From NCBI GenBank assembly GCA_026003255.1, contig BPGX01000002.1, positions 186,001-250,000 of the forward strand: a stretch of 64,000 bases of DNA, read 5' to 3'. Positions 19,032 through 26,900 of the stretch are shown here, piece by piece. The DNA comes from Bacteroidia bacterium (GTDB lineage: Bacteria; Bacteroidota; Bacteroidia; B-17B0; Aurantibacillaceae). Positions within the stretch are counted from its first letter, which is position 1; every line of letters begins with the position of its first letter. The notes under the pieces were generated by a model. It was not told where the DNA came from. It did no database searches and saw only the letters and a list, made by a program, of their open reading frames with translations. The translations under genes were made by a program, and so were the position numbers.

Positions 19032-19577
19032 ATGTCGGCGTATCTTACGATTAAAGCATTGCACATAGTATTCATAGTTTCGTGGTTTGCAGGATTATTC
19101 TATTTGGTGCGGTTGTTTATTTACACTCGTGAAGCGCAGGACAAGCCCGAACCAGAGAAAACCATTCTCACAGAGCAATTGTTATTGATGCAAAGTAAGT
19201 TATGGAAGGTTATTACATTTCCAGCAATGGTATTGACTATTGTATTTGGCTTATGGATGTTGTTTTATATTCCATCGTATTTAGCTCAATCCTGGATGTG
19301 GAAAAAATTAATTTTTGTAGCTGGTTTATTGATTTATCAATGGTATGTTTATAAAATACATATTCAACAAAAGCAGTTGATATTTAAAGTATCCTCAATT
19401 TTTTTAAGAATACTGAATGAAGTGGCTACGATTTTTTTAATAGCCATTGTTTTTTTAGCAGTATTCAAAACCAGCACGGATTATACAAGGCATTTCGTGG
19501 TTTTAATAGGATTTATTGGATTGATAGCGGTGTTTTTTTATTTGTATAATAGGAAGAGAAGAAATAAGAATAATTAG
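19032..19577 (+). CDS. hemJ: HemJ-type protoporphyrinogen IX oxidase (CopD/HemJ family)
   Basis: 181 residues, four or five membrane helices. The first helix has the conserved ALHIVFIVSWFAGLFYLVRLF with its family His; LWKVITFPAMVLTIVFGLWML and LRILNEVATIFLIAIVFLAV are further family blocks. HemJ oxidises protoporphyrinogen IX to protoporphyrin IX in the inner membrane. The nearby hemA and hemC-hemD support a heme role. It is converged upon by the DoxX gene. Confidence 0.85.
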   Translation: MSAYLTIKALHIVFIVSWFAGLFYLVRLFIYTREAQDKPEPEKTILTEQLLLMQSKLWKVITFPAMVLTIVFGLWMLFYIPSYLAQSWMWKKLIFVAGLLIYQWYVYKIHIQQKQLIFKVSSIFLRILNEVATIFLIAIVFLAVFKTSTDYTRHFVVLIGFIGLIAVFFYLYNRKRRNKNN

Positions 19578-19600
19578 TTATAACCTAGAATTAATAGTTT

Positions 19601-20023
19601 TTAATTTTTCCTTTCCCACAACCAATAATCAACACTGTATTTTCCACCACCAAATGCTACTAAAACAAATAACATTATCATATAGTAGAGTGGAATTTCA
19701 AAGCCATTGTCGGATGCAGCAAATCCATTCTCCCAATGCACAGTTTTAATTGCTACTATCATAATAACTATTAACGGAAAACTTATCCATCTTGTCAAAA
19801 GGCCTAATAATAAAAGAAAAACACCTGCCATTTCAAATGATGCTGAAAGATAGGCATTTAAGTATGGCATAGGCATTCCCATCCCTTCAAACCATTCGCC
19901 AACACTGTGAATATCTTCCCATTTTGTTTTAGCAGGTTCGTAAAAACCATAAGCCAATATGCCTCTTACCATTAAGAGTGCAGCATCCTGAAGTTTGTTG
20001 AGAATAAGAGTGATTTTTTTCAT
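19601..20023 (-). CDS. DoxX-family membrane protein, last gene of the RiPP metallophore operon
   Basis: 140 residues, four membrane segments, with the DoxX-like GILAYGFYEPAKTKWEDI, FEMAGVFLLLLGLLTRW and IPLYYMIMLFVLVAFGGGKYSVD blocks. DoxX-type genes accompany DUF692/DUF2063 pairs in HvfABC- and bufferin-like operons; their exact role is not settled. Here it follows the DUF2063 gene by 35 bp on the same strand, which supports membership of the operon. Confidence 0.82.
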   Translation of the reverse strand: MKKITLILNKLQDAALLMVRGILAYGFYEPAKTKWEDIHSVGEWFEGMGMPMPYLNAYLSASFEMAGVFLLLLGLLTRWISFPLIVIMIVAIKTVHWENGFAASDNGFEIPLYYMIMLFVLVAFGGGKYSVDYWLWERKN

Positions 20024-20058
20024 AGCATTGAAGTTTCATGGTTAATAATTAGATTTTC

Positions 20059-20805
20059 TTATTGAAAGCCAATAATAATTTGACTATTCATACTTTCTCT
20101 TATAAATTGTTTGATTTGTTCTTTAAATTTCAAATTACTTTGTTGCAATACTTTTTGTTCAATTTCTGGAATACTCAAAGGTTCTTCGTTTAATTGCAAA
20201 ATGATTTTTACACTCAAAGCATTTGCATTGGTAAAAACAACTTCTTTGCTTTCTGGATGTCTATGAACTAATACAAAGTATTGACCCTTTTCTTTTTCTG
20301 AAATTTTGGAAGGATGTAATAAGTGTACAGGAAATTGTAACGCCAGTATTTTAATTTCTGGATTTAAGACCAATTTGTCTTTTAAGATATTTCCTTCTTT
20401 GTGATGTGGAGGAAATTCTTCATCTGGCATCATAAACATTTCAATCTCTATCCATTCAAAGTGCAACAAATCAGGAATAAGCGGATGCTTTTCAATCAGT
20501 GATAATTCGTTTTGAATCACATATTCTTTGAATTCTTCTGGCATTCGCCATACCTGAAAAGTTTGACATTTATGGTGGGTATAAAAATTATTTATTAATA
20601 GTTTCATTTGTTCTTCTCCGAGAAAATCTGTAAGAATGGGATAAGCATTGGTAATAGTATCATAAGCGATATTGAAAATCAGTTCTCTATAATAACGAAT
20701 TCCCTTTTCCTTGACTCCGTGTAATTTTTTTATCAATTCATCATTACCAGAACGAGTATATTCAGCAAGTATGGATTGCTGCCGTTGATATGAAGTGCTC
20801 AGCAT
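20059..20805 (-). CDS. hvfC: DUF2063/HvfC-like partner protein of the MNIO enzyme
   Basis: 248 residues. The N-terminal region has the DUF2063 pattern GIRYYRELIFNIAYDTITNAYPILTDFLGE followed by FYTHHKCQTFQVWRMPEEF. The C-terminal half (KILQ...FVLVHRHPESKEVVF... and a winged-helix-like end) corresponds to the part that binds the precursor peptide in this family. HvfC/BufC proteins present the precursor to the DUF692 enzyme. It overlaps the enzyme gene by 7 bp, so the two are translationally coupled. Confidence 0.87.
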   Translation of the reverse strand: MLSTSYQRQQSILAEYTRSGNDELIKKLHGVKEKGIRYYRELIFNIAYDTITNAYPILTDFLGEEQMKLLINNFYTHHKCQTFQVWRMPEEFKEYVIQNELSLIEKHPLIPDLLHFEWIEIEMFMMPDEEFPPHHKEGNILKDKLVLNPEIKILALQFPVHLLHPSKISEKEKGQYFVLVHRHPESKEVVFTNANALSVKIILQLNEEPLSIPEIEQKVLQQSNLKFKEQIKQFIRESMNSQIIIGFQ

Positions 20806-21626
20806 ACACTTGTTTTTTCAAATACTTTATTATAAATGAACCGCAATTGATTGATTTCTCTTTGTAATTCGTTCAATTCTGGGATATTAAAATCTCTTTC
20901 AAGCAATACGGGTACTGGTTTTTGCAGCCATTGCAGGGTGTATTCAAATAATTCATACACCGGGTCAATAATTGGCTCACCGTGTGTGTCAATGATTAAA
21001 TCATCATCTAATTTTAAGTGTCCTGCCATGTGAATGTAAGCTACTCTATCTTTTGGTAGTTGTTGAATAAACTCTTTTGCATCGTATTGATGATTAAAAC
21101 TATTGACATAAATGTTATTGACATCCAACAATAATAAACATCCGCTTTCTTCTAATACAGCATTGATAAAATCTATTTCTTTCATTTCGGCGGCAACTGG
21201 AGAATAATAACTTACTATTTCCAGAACTAATGGTCGTTCTAAAAAATCCTGTACTTGTTTTATTCTATTGGAAACATGCTTGACAGCTGCTTCTGTAAAC
21301 GGGATGGGCAATAAATCATAAGTATGGGCATTATCGCATTTAGAAAAACTTAAATGTTCAGAATATATTTTGGATCTTGTGTTATCTAAAAAATTCTTTA
21401 GTTGCTTAAGAAACTCTTTATCCAATTCGTCTGGGCTACCGATTGATAACGATAAACCATGTGCAAATAAAGGATATTGTTGTAGTTTTTTATCAAATAA
21501 TTGTTTCCAGTATCCACCCACATTTATCCAGTTTTCAGGAGCTACTTCAATAAAATCAACATCCAGAATATTTCTATTCTCTTCCCACTCTTCTGCAAAA
21601 TCCTTTCTGTATCCAATGCCAATCAT
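20799..21626 (-). CDS. hvfB: DUF692 multinuclear non-heme iron oxidase (MNIO), HvfB/BufB-like
   Basis: 275 residues with the DUF692 TIM-barrel signatures. Visible conserved blocks: GIGYRKDF at the start, DFIEVAPENW (21-33), FAHGLSLSIG with His56, YSEHLSF (Glu90-His91), LEIVSYYSP (Glu136), LLDVNNIYVNSFNH (Asp168, Asn170, His179), AYIHMAGH (His199, His203), IIDTHG (Asp213, His215) and VLLERDFNIP. These carboxylates and imidazoles are the iron-ligand set of MNIO enzymes. HvfB converts Cys in EGKCG motifs into oxazolone/thioamide pairs; the same reaction is inferred here. The gene overlaps the anti-sigma gene upstream by 4 bp and hvfC downstream. Confidence 0.92.
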   Translation of the reverse strand: MIGIGYRKDFAEEWEENRNILDVDFIEVAPENWINVGGYWKQLFDKKLQQYPLFAHGLSLSIGSPDELDKEFLKQLKNFLDNTRSKIYSEHLSFSKCDNAHTYDLLPIPFTEAAVKHVSNRIKQVQDFLERPLVLEIVSYYSPVAAEMKEIDFINAVLEESGCLLLLDVNNIYVNSFNHQYDAKEFIQQLPKDRVAYIHMAGHLKLDDDLIIDTHGEPIIDPVYELFEYTLQWLQKPVPVLLERDFNIPELNELQREINQLRFIYNKVFEKTSVC

Positions 21627-21862
21627 AAATTTAATTTTTGTAATAATTCTTTTTTGTATTGTTCTATTTCTTCTTCATTGAGATTTTGAAAATCTGATAT
21701 TTTGTGACTTAAATAGTGATTTAACCAATCGTTTTCTTTTGTATAATTTCTACATAGTTTACACGTTTTATAATGTAAATGCATTAAAACTTTTTCATAC
21801 CATTTCAAGGGTGTTATTTCAGATTTATGTAAATACCTTGTATATTGTTTACAACTTAACAT
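21623..21862 (-). CDS. Zinc-binding anti-sigma factor-like small protein
   Basis: 79 residues from the ATG at 21862; the track start at 21889 would run into the sigma gene, whereas this ATG follows the sigma stop by 2 bp. The centre has LMHLHYKTCKLCRNY, an H-x3-C-x2-C pattern as in zinc anti-sigma (ZAS) proteins, but there is no membrane segment, so it would be a soluble metal- or thiol-responsive anti-sigma. It lies between the ECF sigma gene and the MNIO gene, overlapping the latter by 4 bp. The function is inferred from motif and position. Confidence 0.7.
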   Translation of the reverse strand: MLSCKQYTRYLHKSEITPLKWYEKVLMHLHYKTCKLCRNYTKENDWLNHYLSHKISDFQNLNEEEIEQYKKELLQKLNL

Positions 21863-21864
21863 TT

Positions 21865-22440
21865 TTACTTGATTTTTGATTGAAGACAAACTTTTAGTTG
21901 TAATTTGCTTCTATGTATGATTTGCCAAACATTATCTTCACTTACATTGCATTCTTCACAAATTTGTCTGGTGCTTTTATTAAAATAAAATTTAAAGAGA
22001 ACAATTTGTTTGTGTTGTTCTTTAAGTGCATTTAAACAATCCACTAAAAATTTCCATATTTTATTTTTTTCTTCCTGAGATTCCTTTTGTTCAATTTCAA
22101 ACAACGACTCACTCACCCATTTCTTGTTCCAACTACCATTTTTATTAAACAATAATTTTTCACTGTCAAAATCAAGATGCTTTTGCTCTCTTTGTTTTGA
22201 ACGAAAATGTTGAAGAATTTTATTATTCAAAATAGCAAATATCCATGTTTCCAGAGACGACTTTCCTTCAAACTGGTGTAATTTTTCATAAGCAGTTAAT
22301 ATACTTTCTTGCACAATATCTTTTGCTGTTTCTTTACAACCCAATTGTATACATGCATGGGTATAAAATTTTTTGTAAGAATTCAATATAACATTTTTGA
22401 AATCTAATTTTATATCTATGTCTTGTGGATAGTTTGTCAT
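21865..22440 (-). CDS. ECF-family RNA polymerase sigma factor
   Basis: 191 residues from the ATG at 22440; the track start (22461) falls inside the upstream terminator hairpin. Region 2: AKDIVQESILTAYEKLHQFEG followed by SLETWIFAILNNKILQHFR. Region 4: FKFYFNKSTRQICEECNVSEDNVWQIIHRSK, the DNA-binding helix-turn-helix. It sits between the RiPP precursor and an anti-sigma gene. The 35-bp signature shared by three nearby operons is the obvious candidate target, giving an autoregulated metal/thiol stress regulon. Caulobacter bufferin-type operons are likewise ECF-controlled (established parallel). Confidence 0.9.
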   Translation of the reverse strand: MTNYPQDIDIKLDFKNVILNSYKKFYTHACIQLGCKETAKDIVQESILTAYEKLHQFEGKSSLETWIFAILNNKILQHFRSKQREQKHLDFDSEKLLFNKNGSWNKKWVSESLFEIEQKESQEEKNKIWKFLVDCLNALKEQHKQIVLFKFYFNKSTRQICEECNVSEDNVWQIIHRSKLQLKVCLQSKIK

Positions 22441-22459
22441 ATTTTGGATTTTAAAAAAC

Positions 22460-22488
22460 AATCCCGATACATAAAAGCACCGGGATTG
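22460..22488 (-). terminator. Intrinsic terminator/attenuator between hvfA-like precursor and sigma gene
   Basis: Read on the minus strand: CAATCCCGG-loop-CGGGATTG followed by TTTTTT. It lies just after the precursor stop codon and before the sigma start. It should end most transcripts after the precursor, giving more peptide than enzyme, with readthrough supplying the rest of the operon. Confidence 0.75.
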
Positions 22489-22503
22489 AATTTTAAGGAT
22501 TGA

Positions 22504-22884
22504 TTACTTAGGCTGTTTTTTCTCACCGCATTTACCTTCACCACATTTGCCTTCTTTGCCTTTGGCTTTTTTCTCACCACATTTTCCTTCACCGCATTTA
22601 CCTTCTTTACCTTTGGCTTTTTTTTCACCACATTTTCCTTCACCGCACTTGCCTTCTTTACCTTTGGTTTTGTCGGATTTAGCATCAGATTTGTTTTCAC
22701 CACACTTTAAATCATTCAACATTTTGGAGATGCTGTGGTTGTTGAGAATTTCAGAACGCACTTCAGAACCTGTTCCGAGGATGTTCATTTCAATGTTGGT
22801 GTTGTTGGCATTTAAGTTACCTAATGCTGCAAAAGCAGCTGCTGCGATGGTACCTGCTAAGAGGTTTTTGCTTTTCTTTTCCAT
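22504..22884 (-). CDS. hvfA: HvfA/bufferin-like RiPP metallophore precursor with six EGKCG motifs
   Basis: 126 residues from the ATG at 22884 (the track start at 22920 lies upstream of the transcription start implied by the ECF promoter). Residues about 1-27 form a signal peptide (MEKKSKNLLAGTIAAAAFAALGNLNA). A spacer with one DLKCGENK follows, then three tandem units of 17 residues (KGKEGKCGEGKCGEKKA type), together holding six EGKCG motifs. EGKCG is the motif modified in Haemophilus HvfA to oxazolone/thioamide copper ligands. The protein is exported, Lys- and Cys-rich, and encoded ahead of its MNIO enzyme and partner. The DNA repeats are nearly exact 51-bp units, so copy number may vary between strains. 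Confidence 0.88.
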   Translation of the reverse strand: MEKKSKNLLAGTIAAAAFAALGNLNANNTNIEMNILGTGSEVRSEILNNHSISKMLNDLKCGENKSDAKSDKTKGKEGKCGEGKCGEKKAKGKEGKCGEGKCGEKKAKGKEGKCGEGKCGEKKQPK

Positions 22885-22905
22885 AGTTTTAGATTTTGAT
22901 TGTTT

Positions 22906-22940
22906 AATATATAGATGCAAATATAACTTTTTCCTGACAA
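22906..22940 (-). promoter_or_regulatory. ECF-type promoter 1 (precursor/sigma/MNIO operon)
   Basis: On the minus strand: TTGTCAGGAAAAA, ten bases, then CATCTATATATT, ending 21 bp before the precursor ATG. Two other sites with the same sequence and exactly the same 35-bp length are at 28573-28607 and 31716-31750. The elements look like -35 and -10 boxes of an ECF sigma factor, and they differ from the TAnnTTTG housekeeping element used elsewhere. Confidence 0.75.
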
Positions 22941-22945
22941 ATTAT

Positions 22946-23956
22946 TTAATTTAATATTACAATTTGATTCTTTTGATTGAAAATATTCTCATCTAATTCT
23001 TCATCAAATGGGATAATGTTCAATTTTTTAAATATAAATAATTGATTTTTTTGAATAATTGAAATTTGCTGAAAATGACTGGGATAAGTAATCTGATAAG
23101 ATTCTTTCTCTACAAATGTTTTATTGTTATTTGTTTGAAAAAAGCCGCTAAATTCTATCTTCCCTTCTGGACTAAACCTTGTTACATTAATTATATCTGA
23201 ATTTATTTGTTTAATATAAAACCAAGATCCGGCTCCTTCACCTGCCAGCCATTTTGCTTTATGCGGTATTTTGGGATTTCTTTCAGGGGGAGGTAATGTA
23301 AAAGTCGGTTTAGCTTTTTTAGGAGTTTTTTCTTTATTCTGATCATCTTTATGAAACACATTAGGAGACAATCTTATCTCATTAGAAAATGAACGAACGT
23401 TTCCAAGTGGCGTAGGTGTGATGGTTTTTTGTAAAATTATTTTTAAGCGATTAAAAAAAGATGGTTTGCCTGATAATACAATCGTTTGAACAAAACGAGA
23501 GCAATTAGACCCATTCCATAAAAAAGGACCATACGGAATAAAATTTTTTTGTAAGTTTTTAGCCGTTTTATACGCGGAATTAAAATTTATTGGAATGTAA
23601 GAGGCATAGAGATCGCCATCTCCATGACAGGAAGGATTATTAACTACCTCATTTAAAATGCTTTCTACATTTAGTATTTTATTCATTGAAATTTTTGCTT
23701 TTGTGCGTATTTTCAAATCCGGATCTGTTTCCTGATCACGCACTCTTCCATATTGAAATGGTGCATGATATCTTCCAAAATCAAAATAATAACAATTGCC
23801 AGATTTTGATTCTATTAAAATTATTGCAGCGTGTCCAACCTTGTAATAATAATTTTTGTTTATACCTATCCATCTTAATATCGGATCATACCATGAAGTA
23901 GGCTGTTTACAAAATGTTTCAGGCCATGCGAGTATGATAGCAAATCCGTTATACAT
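22946..23956 (-). CDS. DUF6695-like protein with papain-like/NlpC-P60-like features
   Basis: 336 residues. The N-terminal part reads AIILAWPETFCKQPTSWYDPIL...YYKVGHAAIILIE...YFDFGRYH...GRVRD, with a candidate His in GHAAI and Cys in NGSNCSRFVQ, suggestive of an NlpC/P60-like cysteine peptidase fold. The C-terminal region (KWLAGEGAGSWFYI...) is a separate small beta domain. I believe it belongs to DUF6695 but cannot confirm. Last gene of the nine-gene redox operon, overlapping the NRDE gene by 8 bp. Confidence 0.55.
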   Translation of the reverse strand: MYNGFAIILAWPETFCKQPTSWYDPILRWIGINKNYYYKVGHAAIILIESKSGNCYYFDFGRYHAPFQYGRVRDQETDPDLKIRTKAKISMNKILNVESILNEVVNNPSCHGDGDLYASYIPINFNSAYKTAKNLQKNFIPYGPFLWNGSNCSRFVQTIVLSGKPSFFNRLKIILQKTITPTPLGNVRSFSNEIRLSPNVFHKDDQNKEKTPKKAKPTFTLPPPERNPKIPHKAKWLAGEGAGSWFYIKQINSDIINVTRFSPEGKIEFSGFFQTNNNKTFVEKESYQITYPSHFQQISIIQKNQLFIFKKLNIIPFDEELDENIFNQKNQIVILN

Positions 23957-24665
23957 GGTTCGGTATTAATGATATTGAATGAGTAGTTTGATTTAAGACA
24001 TCCAGATATTTTATTTCATTTTTATCACTTGATAATTTAACTTGCGTAACACTCACCGTTTGGATACCTGATGTTCTTTTCATAATGATATTGTTATCTG
24101 TGTCTTTTGAATGTCTTCCACAATGAAAATTCCAGATGTTGCAATCATCTAATGCCTTATGCTTGTTTATCCAATTTTCAAACCATTTGAATCTAACCTT
24201 TTGAATGTCTTTTTCATACAATGTTGCAGATTGCCAAAGATGAAAGGTATTTGTATTAATTTGTCTAACATATTTAAATTGCCCATCCCATCTGAATTCA
24301 TAACTTGATGACTCTATATCAAATAACAGTAAAGTAAAAGGTTCTATATTATCCAGATTAACTGTATCCATAAATTCTTCAAAAGTAGAGTAGGAAAAAA
24401 TATCAATAAGTATTTGTCCTCTGCTTTTTCTATAAGGCGGATTAGGTATATGTTTTTCAAAACACCCATTTAACAAACAGCAAGTAATTTTATTAAGGTC
24501 TGTAAGTATCCAGGTGCCACCAGAAATAGTATCTTTAGGAAAATATAGAATTTTATTGTTTATCGTATATGACTTAGGGGCAATCGTTATACGAGATGGT
24601 TGTTCATCTCTGTTGGATGTAAGAATAAAACCATTTTTTAAGGGAATATAACTTACTGTGCACAT
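23949..24665 (-). CDS. NRDE (TANGO2-like) family protein
   Basis: 238 residues starting MCTVSYIPLKNGFILTSNRDEQPSR, the diagnostic N-terminus with Cys2 (candidate Ntn-type nucleophile) and the NRDE motif, followed by SGGTWILTDLNKITCCLLNG. The family is related to TANGO2; the bacterial function is unproven. It overlaps the DinB gene by 13 bp and the next gene by 8 bp, so it is tightly coupled within the operon. Confidence 0.88.
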   Translation of the reverse strand: MCTVSYIPLKNGFILTSNRDEQPSRITIAPKSYTINNKILYFPKDTISGGTWILTDLNKITCCLLNGCFEKHIPNPPYRKSRGQILIDIFSYSTFEEFMDTVNLDNIEPFTLLLFDIESSSYEFRWDGQFKYVRQINTNTFHLWQSATLYEKDIQKVRFKWFENWINKHKALDDCNIWNFHCGRHSKDTDNNIIMKRTSGIQTVSVTQVKLSSDKNEIKYLDVLNQTTHSISLIPNHV

Positions 24666-25162
24666 TGCTTTAAAAATCTTATAGTGGCCGGATGAATACC
24701 AAAATTTTCTGGAATAAGCTTATTTAAACCCTGTTCTAACATGGCTATTTTTATTAAAGCCATGTGGTGAATGGCGTGTTCCATGCAATACAATAACTCT
24801 CTTTGAAAATTGGATGAAATGGTGTATTTATTATGATCTTCATCAGATAAATTGCCGATAATTTTCAATTCAATGTTTTCTTCATATTTACATAAATTAT
24901 TCTTAATCTTATCAATTGTATGCAATGCATATTTTCGGTCATTTTCAATTAATGGGTTGCGTTCTCTGTTATCGTAACAAACCTCTCCATTAAAATATCC
25001 ATTCATTAAGCAGATATAAAATTCAAGGATGTGCCGAACATGTTGGCCAATACTATGATTATCTAATATCCTGCTTTTATAAATATAATTTGAATCGCCT
25101 ATGTGACTCAATACATGTTTTAATTGATTTAATGTTGTTATACAAAATGTTTCCATTATCAT
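24653..25162 (-). CDS. DinB-like four-helix protein
   Basis: 169 residues. SIGQHVRHILEFYICLMNGY carries the first metal-binding His block of DinB/YfiT-like proteins, and MEHAIHHMALIKIAM carries the C-terminal pair. Such proteins may be metal-dependent transferases, some acting on low-molecular-weight thiols, which would suit the redox operon (inference). It starts one base inside the stop of the preceding gene. Confidence 0.78.
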   Translation of the reverse strand: MIMETFCITTLNQLKHVLSHIGDSNYIYKSRILDNHSIGQHVRHILEFYICLMNGYFNGEVCYDNRERNPLIENDRKYALHTIDKIKNNLCKYEENIELKIIGNLSDEDHNKYTISSNFQRELLYCMEHAIHHMALIKIAMLEQGLNKLIPENFGIHPATIRFLKQCAQ

Positions 25163-25722
25163 TAAGGTTTAATTATTTCAATTATTTTTTGTCGTGTGTT
25201 TATTGATTCACCCTGCACTTCTACTTTAGTTATTTTAGGTAACCAGAAAGTTCCACCATCAATCTGAATAAATATATAATTAACAATAGCTTCCTGACCA
25301 TTGATTGTACTAAAAACTTTGAATTTTCCATCTGTATCTTTTTTAATGATAAGTTTTCTTTTTTTATATGAAACAAAATGAAATTCAGCATAATTTTTTG
25401 AAATAAATGTATATTCTATTCCATAAGCATAATTTCGTTGTACCCAGGTCAGTGGTTCTTTACGATTGTTATTTGTGTATTTTATCCAATAAATAGTAAC
25501 TGGTCCGTGAACGTATAAGTAATTTTCTTTAGTAACATTAATATCAAAAATCACTTCATTAGCATCTTTACTTCTTCCAATTTTAAACAGATTATACGAT
25601 ATAATACTGTTGTTATTTTCAGTAAAAGATGTTAAGAGTAAAAAAGTAAAAACAAAAAGACAAACTGTTCTAATGTTTTTTATTTTTGAATTAGTAAACA
25701 TATCCAGTTTTTTCAATTTCAT
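25162..25722 (-). CDS. DUF4833-like exported protein
   Basis: 186 residues; start may be 25701 (MFTNSKIKN) since the first Met overlaps the AhpD-like gene by 32 bp. A signal peptide (TVCLFVFTFLLLTSF) precedes a domain with LFKIGRSKDANEVIFDINV, VTIYWIKYTNN and LTWVQRNYAYGIEY, which I recall as DUF4833. Function unknown; probably periplasmic. Confidence 0.6.
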   Translation of the reverse strand: MKLKKLDMFTNSKIKNIRTVCLFVFTFLLLTSFTENNNSIISYNLFKIGRSKDANEVIFDINVTKENYLYVHGPVTIYWIKYTNNNRKEPLTWVQRNYAYGIEYTFISKNYAEFHFVSYKKRKLIIKKDTDGKFKVFSTINGQEAIVNYIFIQIDGGTFWLPKITKVEVQGESINTRQKIIEIIKP

Positions 25723-26242
25723 TTGTTTCTACTCCAAGAGTTAATACAATGCGATTTACAAAATTAAAGTAAGCTACTACCAGTGTCGCATCCAATATCG
25801 CTGCATCACTCAGTCCTTCTTTTCTTAAAATGCCAACAGCGTCCGGATAATCCGGATTTTTTGTTATAACACTTGCAAATTCACATAATGCCAATTCTCT
25901 TGTATTCAAACCAACAGATCGAAAATCCTGAATAAATTGCTTGATTCTATTTTCATCTTTCCAATAATGTAATAATGCTTCTGCATGATGCGTTTGACAA
26001 TATTTACAAGTGTTGCAAACAGACGTTATTACAGCCATCATTTCTCTCTCTGCCCTTGAAAGTTCAGATTTTGAAAACATGATTTCTAAATACAAATCCA
26101 TGTGTTTTACTATACTTTCAGGACGTAAGCTTTGAATCTTATGTACTTCGGCCAGCTTGCCTCGTTTCTTAATAATTTCGTCGTAAATTTCTTTCAAGCG
26201 ACCTGTAGATTCTTCATATTCTATAATCTTAATTTTTGCCAT
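25691..26242 (-). CDS. AhpD-like peroxidase-related protein (carboxymuconolactone decarboxylase family)
   Basis: 183 residues. The CMD/AhpD signature MAVITSVCNTCKYCQTHHAEAL includes a CKYCQTHH motif (CxxCxxxH), the redox-active proton relay of AhpD-type proteins. It belongs to the uncharacterised peroxidase-related subgroup. The neighbours are a peroxiredoxin-like protein and two thioredoxins, supporting a thiol-peroxide role. Confidence 0.85.
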   Translation of the reverse strand: MAKIKIIEYEESTGRLKEIYDEIIKKRGKLAEVHKIQSLRPESIVKHMDLYLEIMFSKSELSRAEREMMAVITSVCNTCKYCQTHHAEALLHYWKDENRIKQFIQDFRSVGLNTRELALCEFASVITKNPDYPDAVGILRKEGLSDAAILDATLVVAYFNFVNRIVLTLGVETNEIEKTGYVY

Positions 26243-26255
26243 ATATCTCGTTTAA

Positions 26256-26900
26256 TTATGAAGACGGAATATTTTGTAGAATTTCTTTAATCGTTGAACG
26301 TTTTTTGTAATCCGGGTCAAAGTGTCTCCACACAATTTTTCCTTCTTTATTCAATATAAAGGTAGCAGGTACGGGCAATCGTTCACTATCATCGGAGTGT
26401 GATTCTTTTAATTTGGCTCCTAATAATGAATTGTACATCAATCTTGAAATACTATCTGGTTTGAAAGTTACATCAAATAAATCAGATATTTTATATCCTT
26501 CATCGTAAAGAATTGGAAATTTTGCACCTGATTTTGCAATGGATTTTTCTATAAATTCTTGCTTTTCCGGTGAAATAACGACTACACTAGCGCCTTTTTC
26601 ATGAATTAAGTTTAAACTATCCTGTAAATGAGCAAGATGCCTGTTACAAAATGGACACCATTGCCCTCTTATAAAAACAACAACTACTGGCCCTTTTTCT
26701 AAGGCATCTTTCAGAACAAATGTATTTCCCTTCACATCTTTTGCGATAAAGTTTTCTACTTTAGATCCTACTTTTAAACCCTTTGCTTCTGTTACTGGCC
26801 TATTTGTAGTGTTTTGGCTTGTTATCATATTTGACCATATTAAATTAATCATGATGAGAAGAAGTGAGTTGCATTGAAGCAACCTGAAATAATTTTTCAT
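26256..26900 (-). CDS. Peroxiredoxin-like (AhpC/TSA, redoxin) exported protein
   Basis: The track start (27056) overlaps the upstream gene by over 200 bp; the ATG at 26900 gives MKNYFRLLQCNSLLLIMINLIWSN, a signal peptide, and still overlaps by 56 bp. A start at 26852 is the alternative. The body has the redoxin fold: GSKVENFIAKDVKGNTF, VVVFIRGQWCPFCNRHLAHL with a CPFC active site, and LPVPATFILNKEGKIVW. Predicted periplasmic thiol peroxidase or reductase. Cotranscribed with the thioredoxins upstream. Confidence 0.82.
   Translation of the reverse strand: MKNYFRLLQCNSLLLIMINLIWSNMITSQNTTNRPVTEAKGLKVGSKVENFIAKDVKGNTFVLKDALEKGPVVVVFIRGQWCPFCNRHLAHLQDSLNLIHEKGASVVVISPEKQEFIEKSIAKSGAKFPILYDEGYKISDLFDVTFKPDSISRLMYNSLLGAKLKESHSDDSERLPVPATFILNKEGKIVWRHFDPDYKKRSTIKEILQNIPSS

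Noticed and set aside
22510-22675. Possible CRISPR-like or satellite repeat
   Set aside because: The regular repeat encodes EGKCG peptide units in one frame and has no spacers; no other regularly spaced repeats with unique spacers were found.
22437-22954. ORFs 22437-22703 (minus) and 22547-22954 (plus) with highly repetitive Lys- or Pro/Phe-rich proteins
   Set aside because: They are other-frame shadows of the 51-bp tandem repeats in the RiPP precursor gene.
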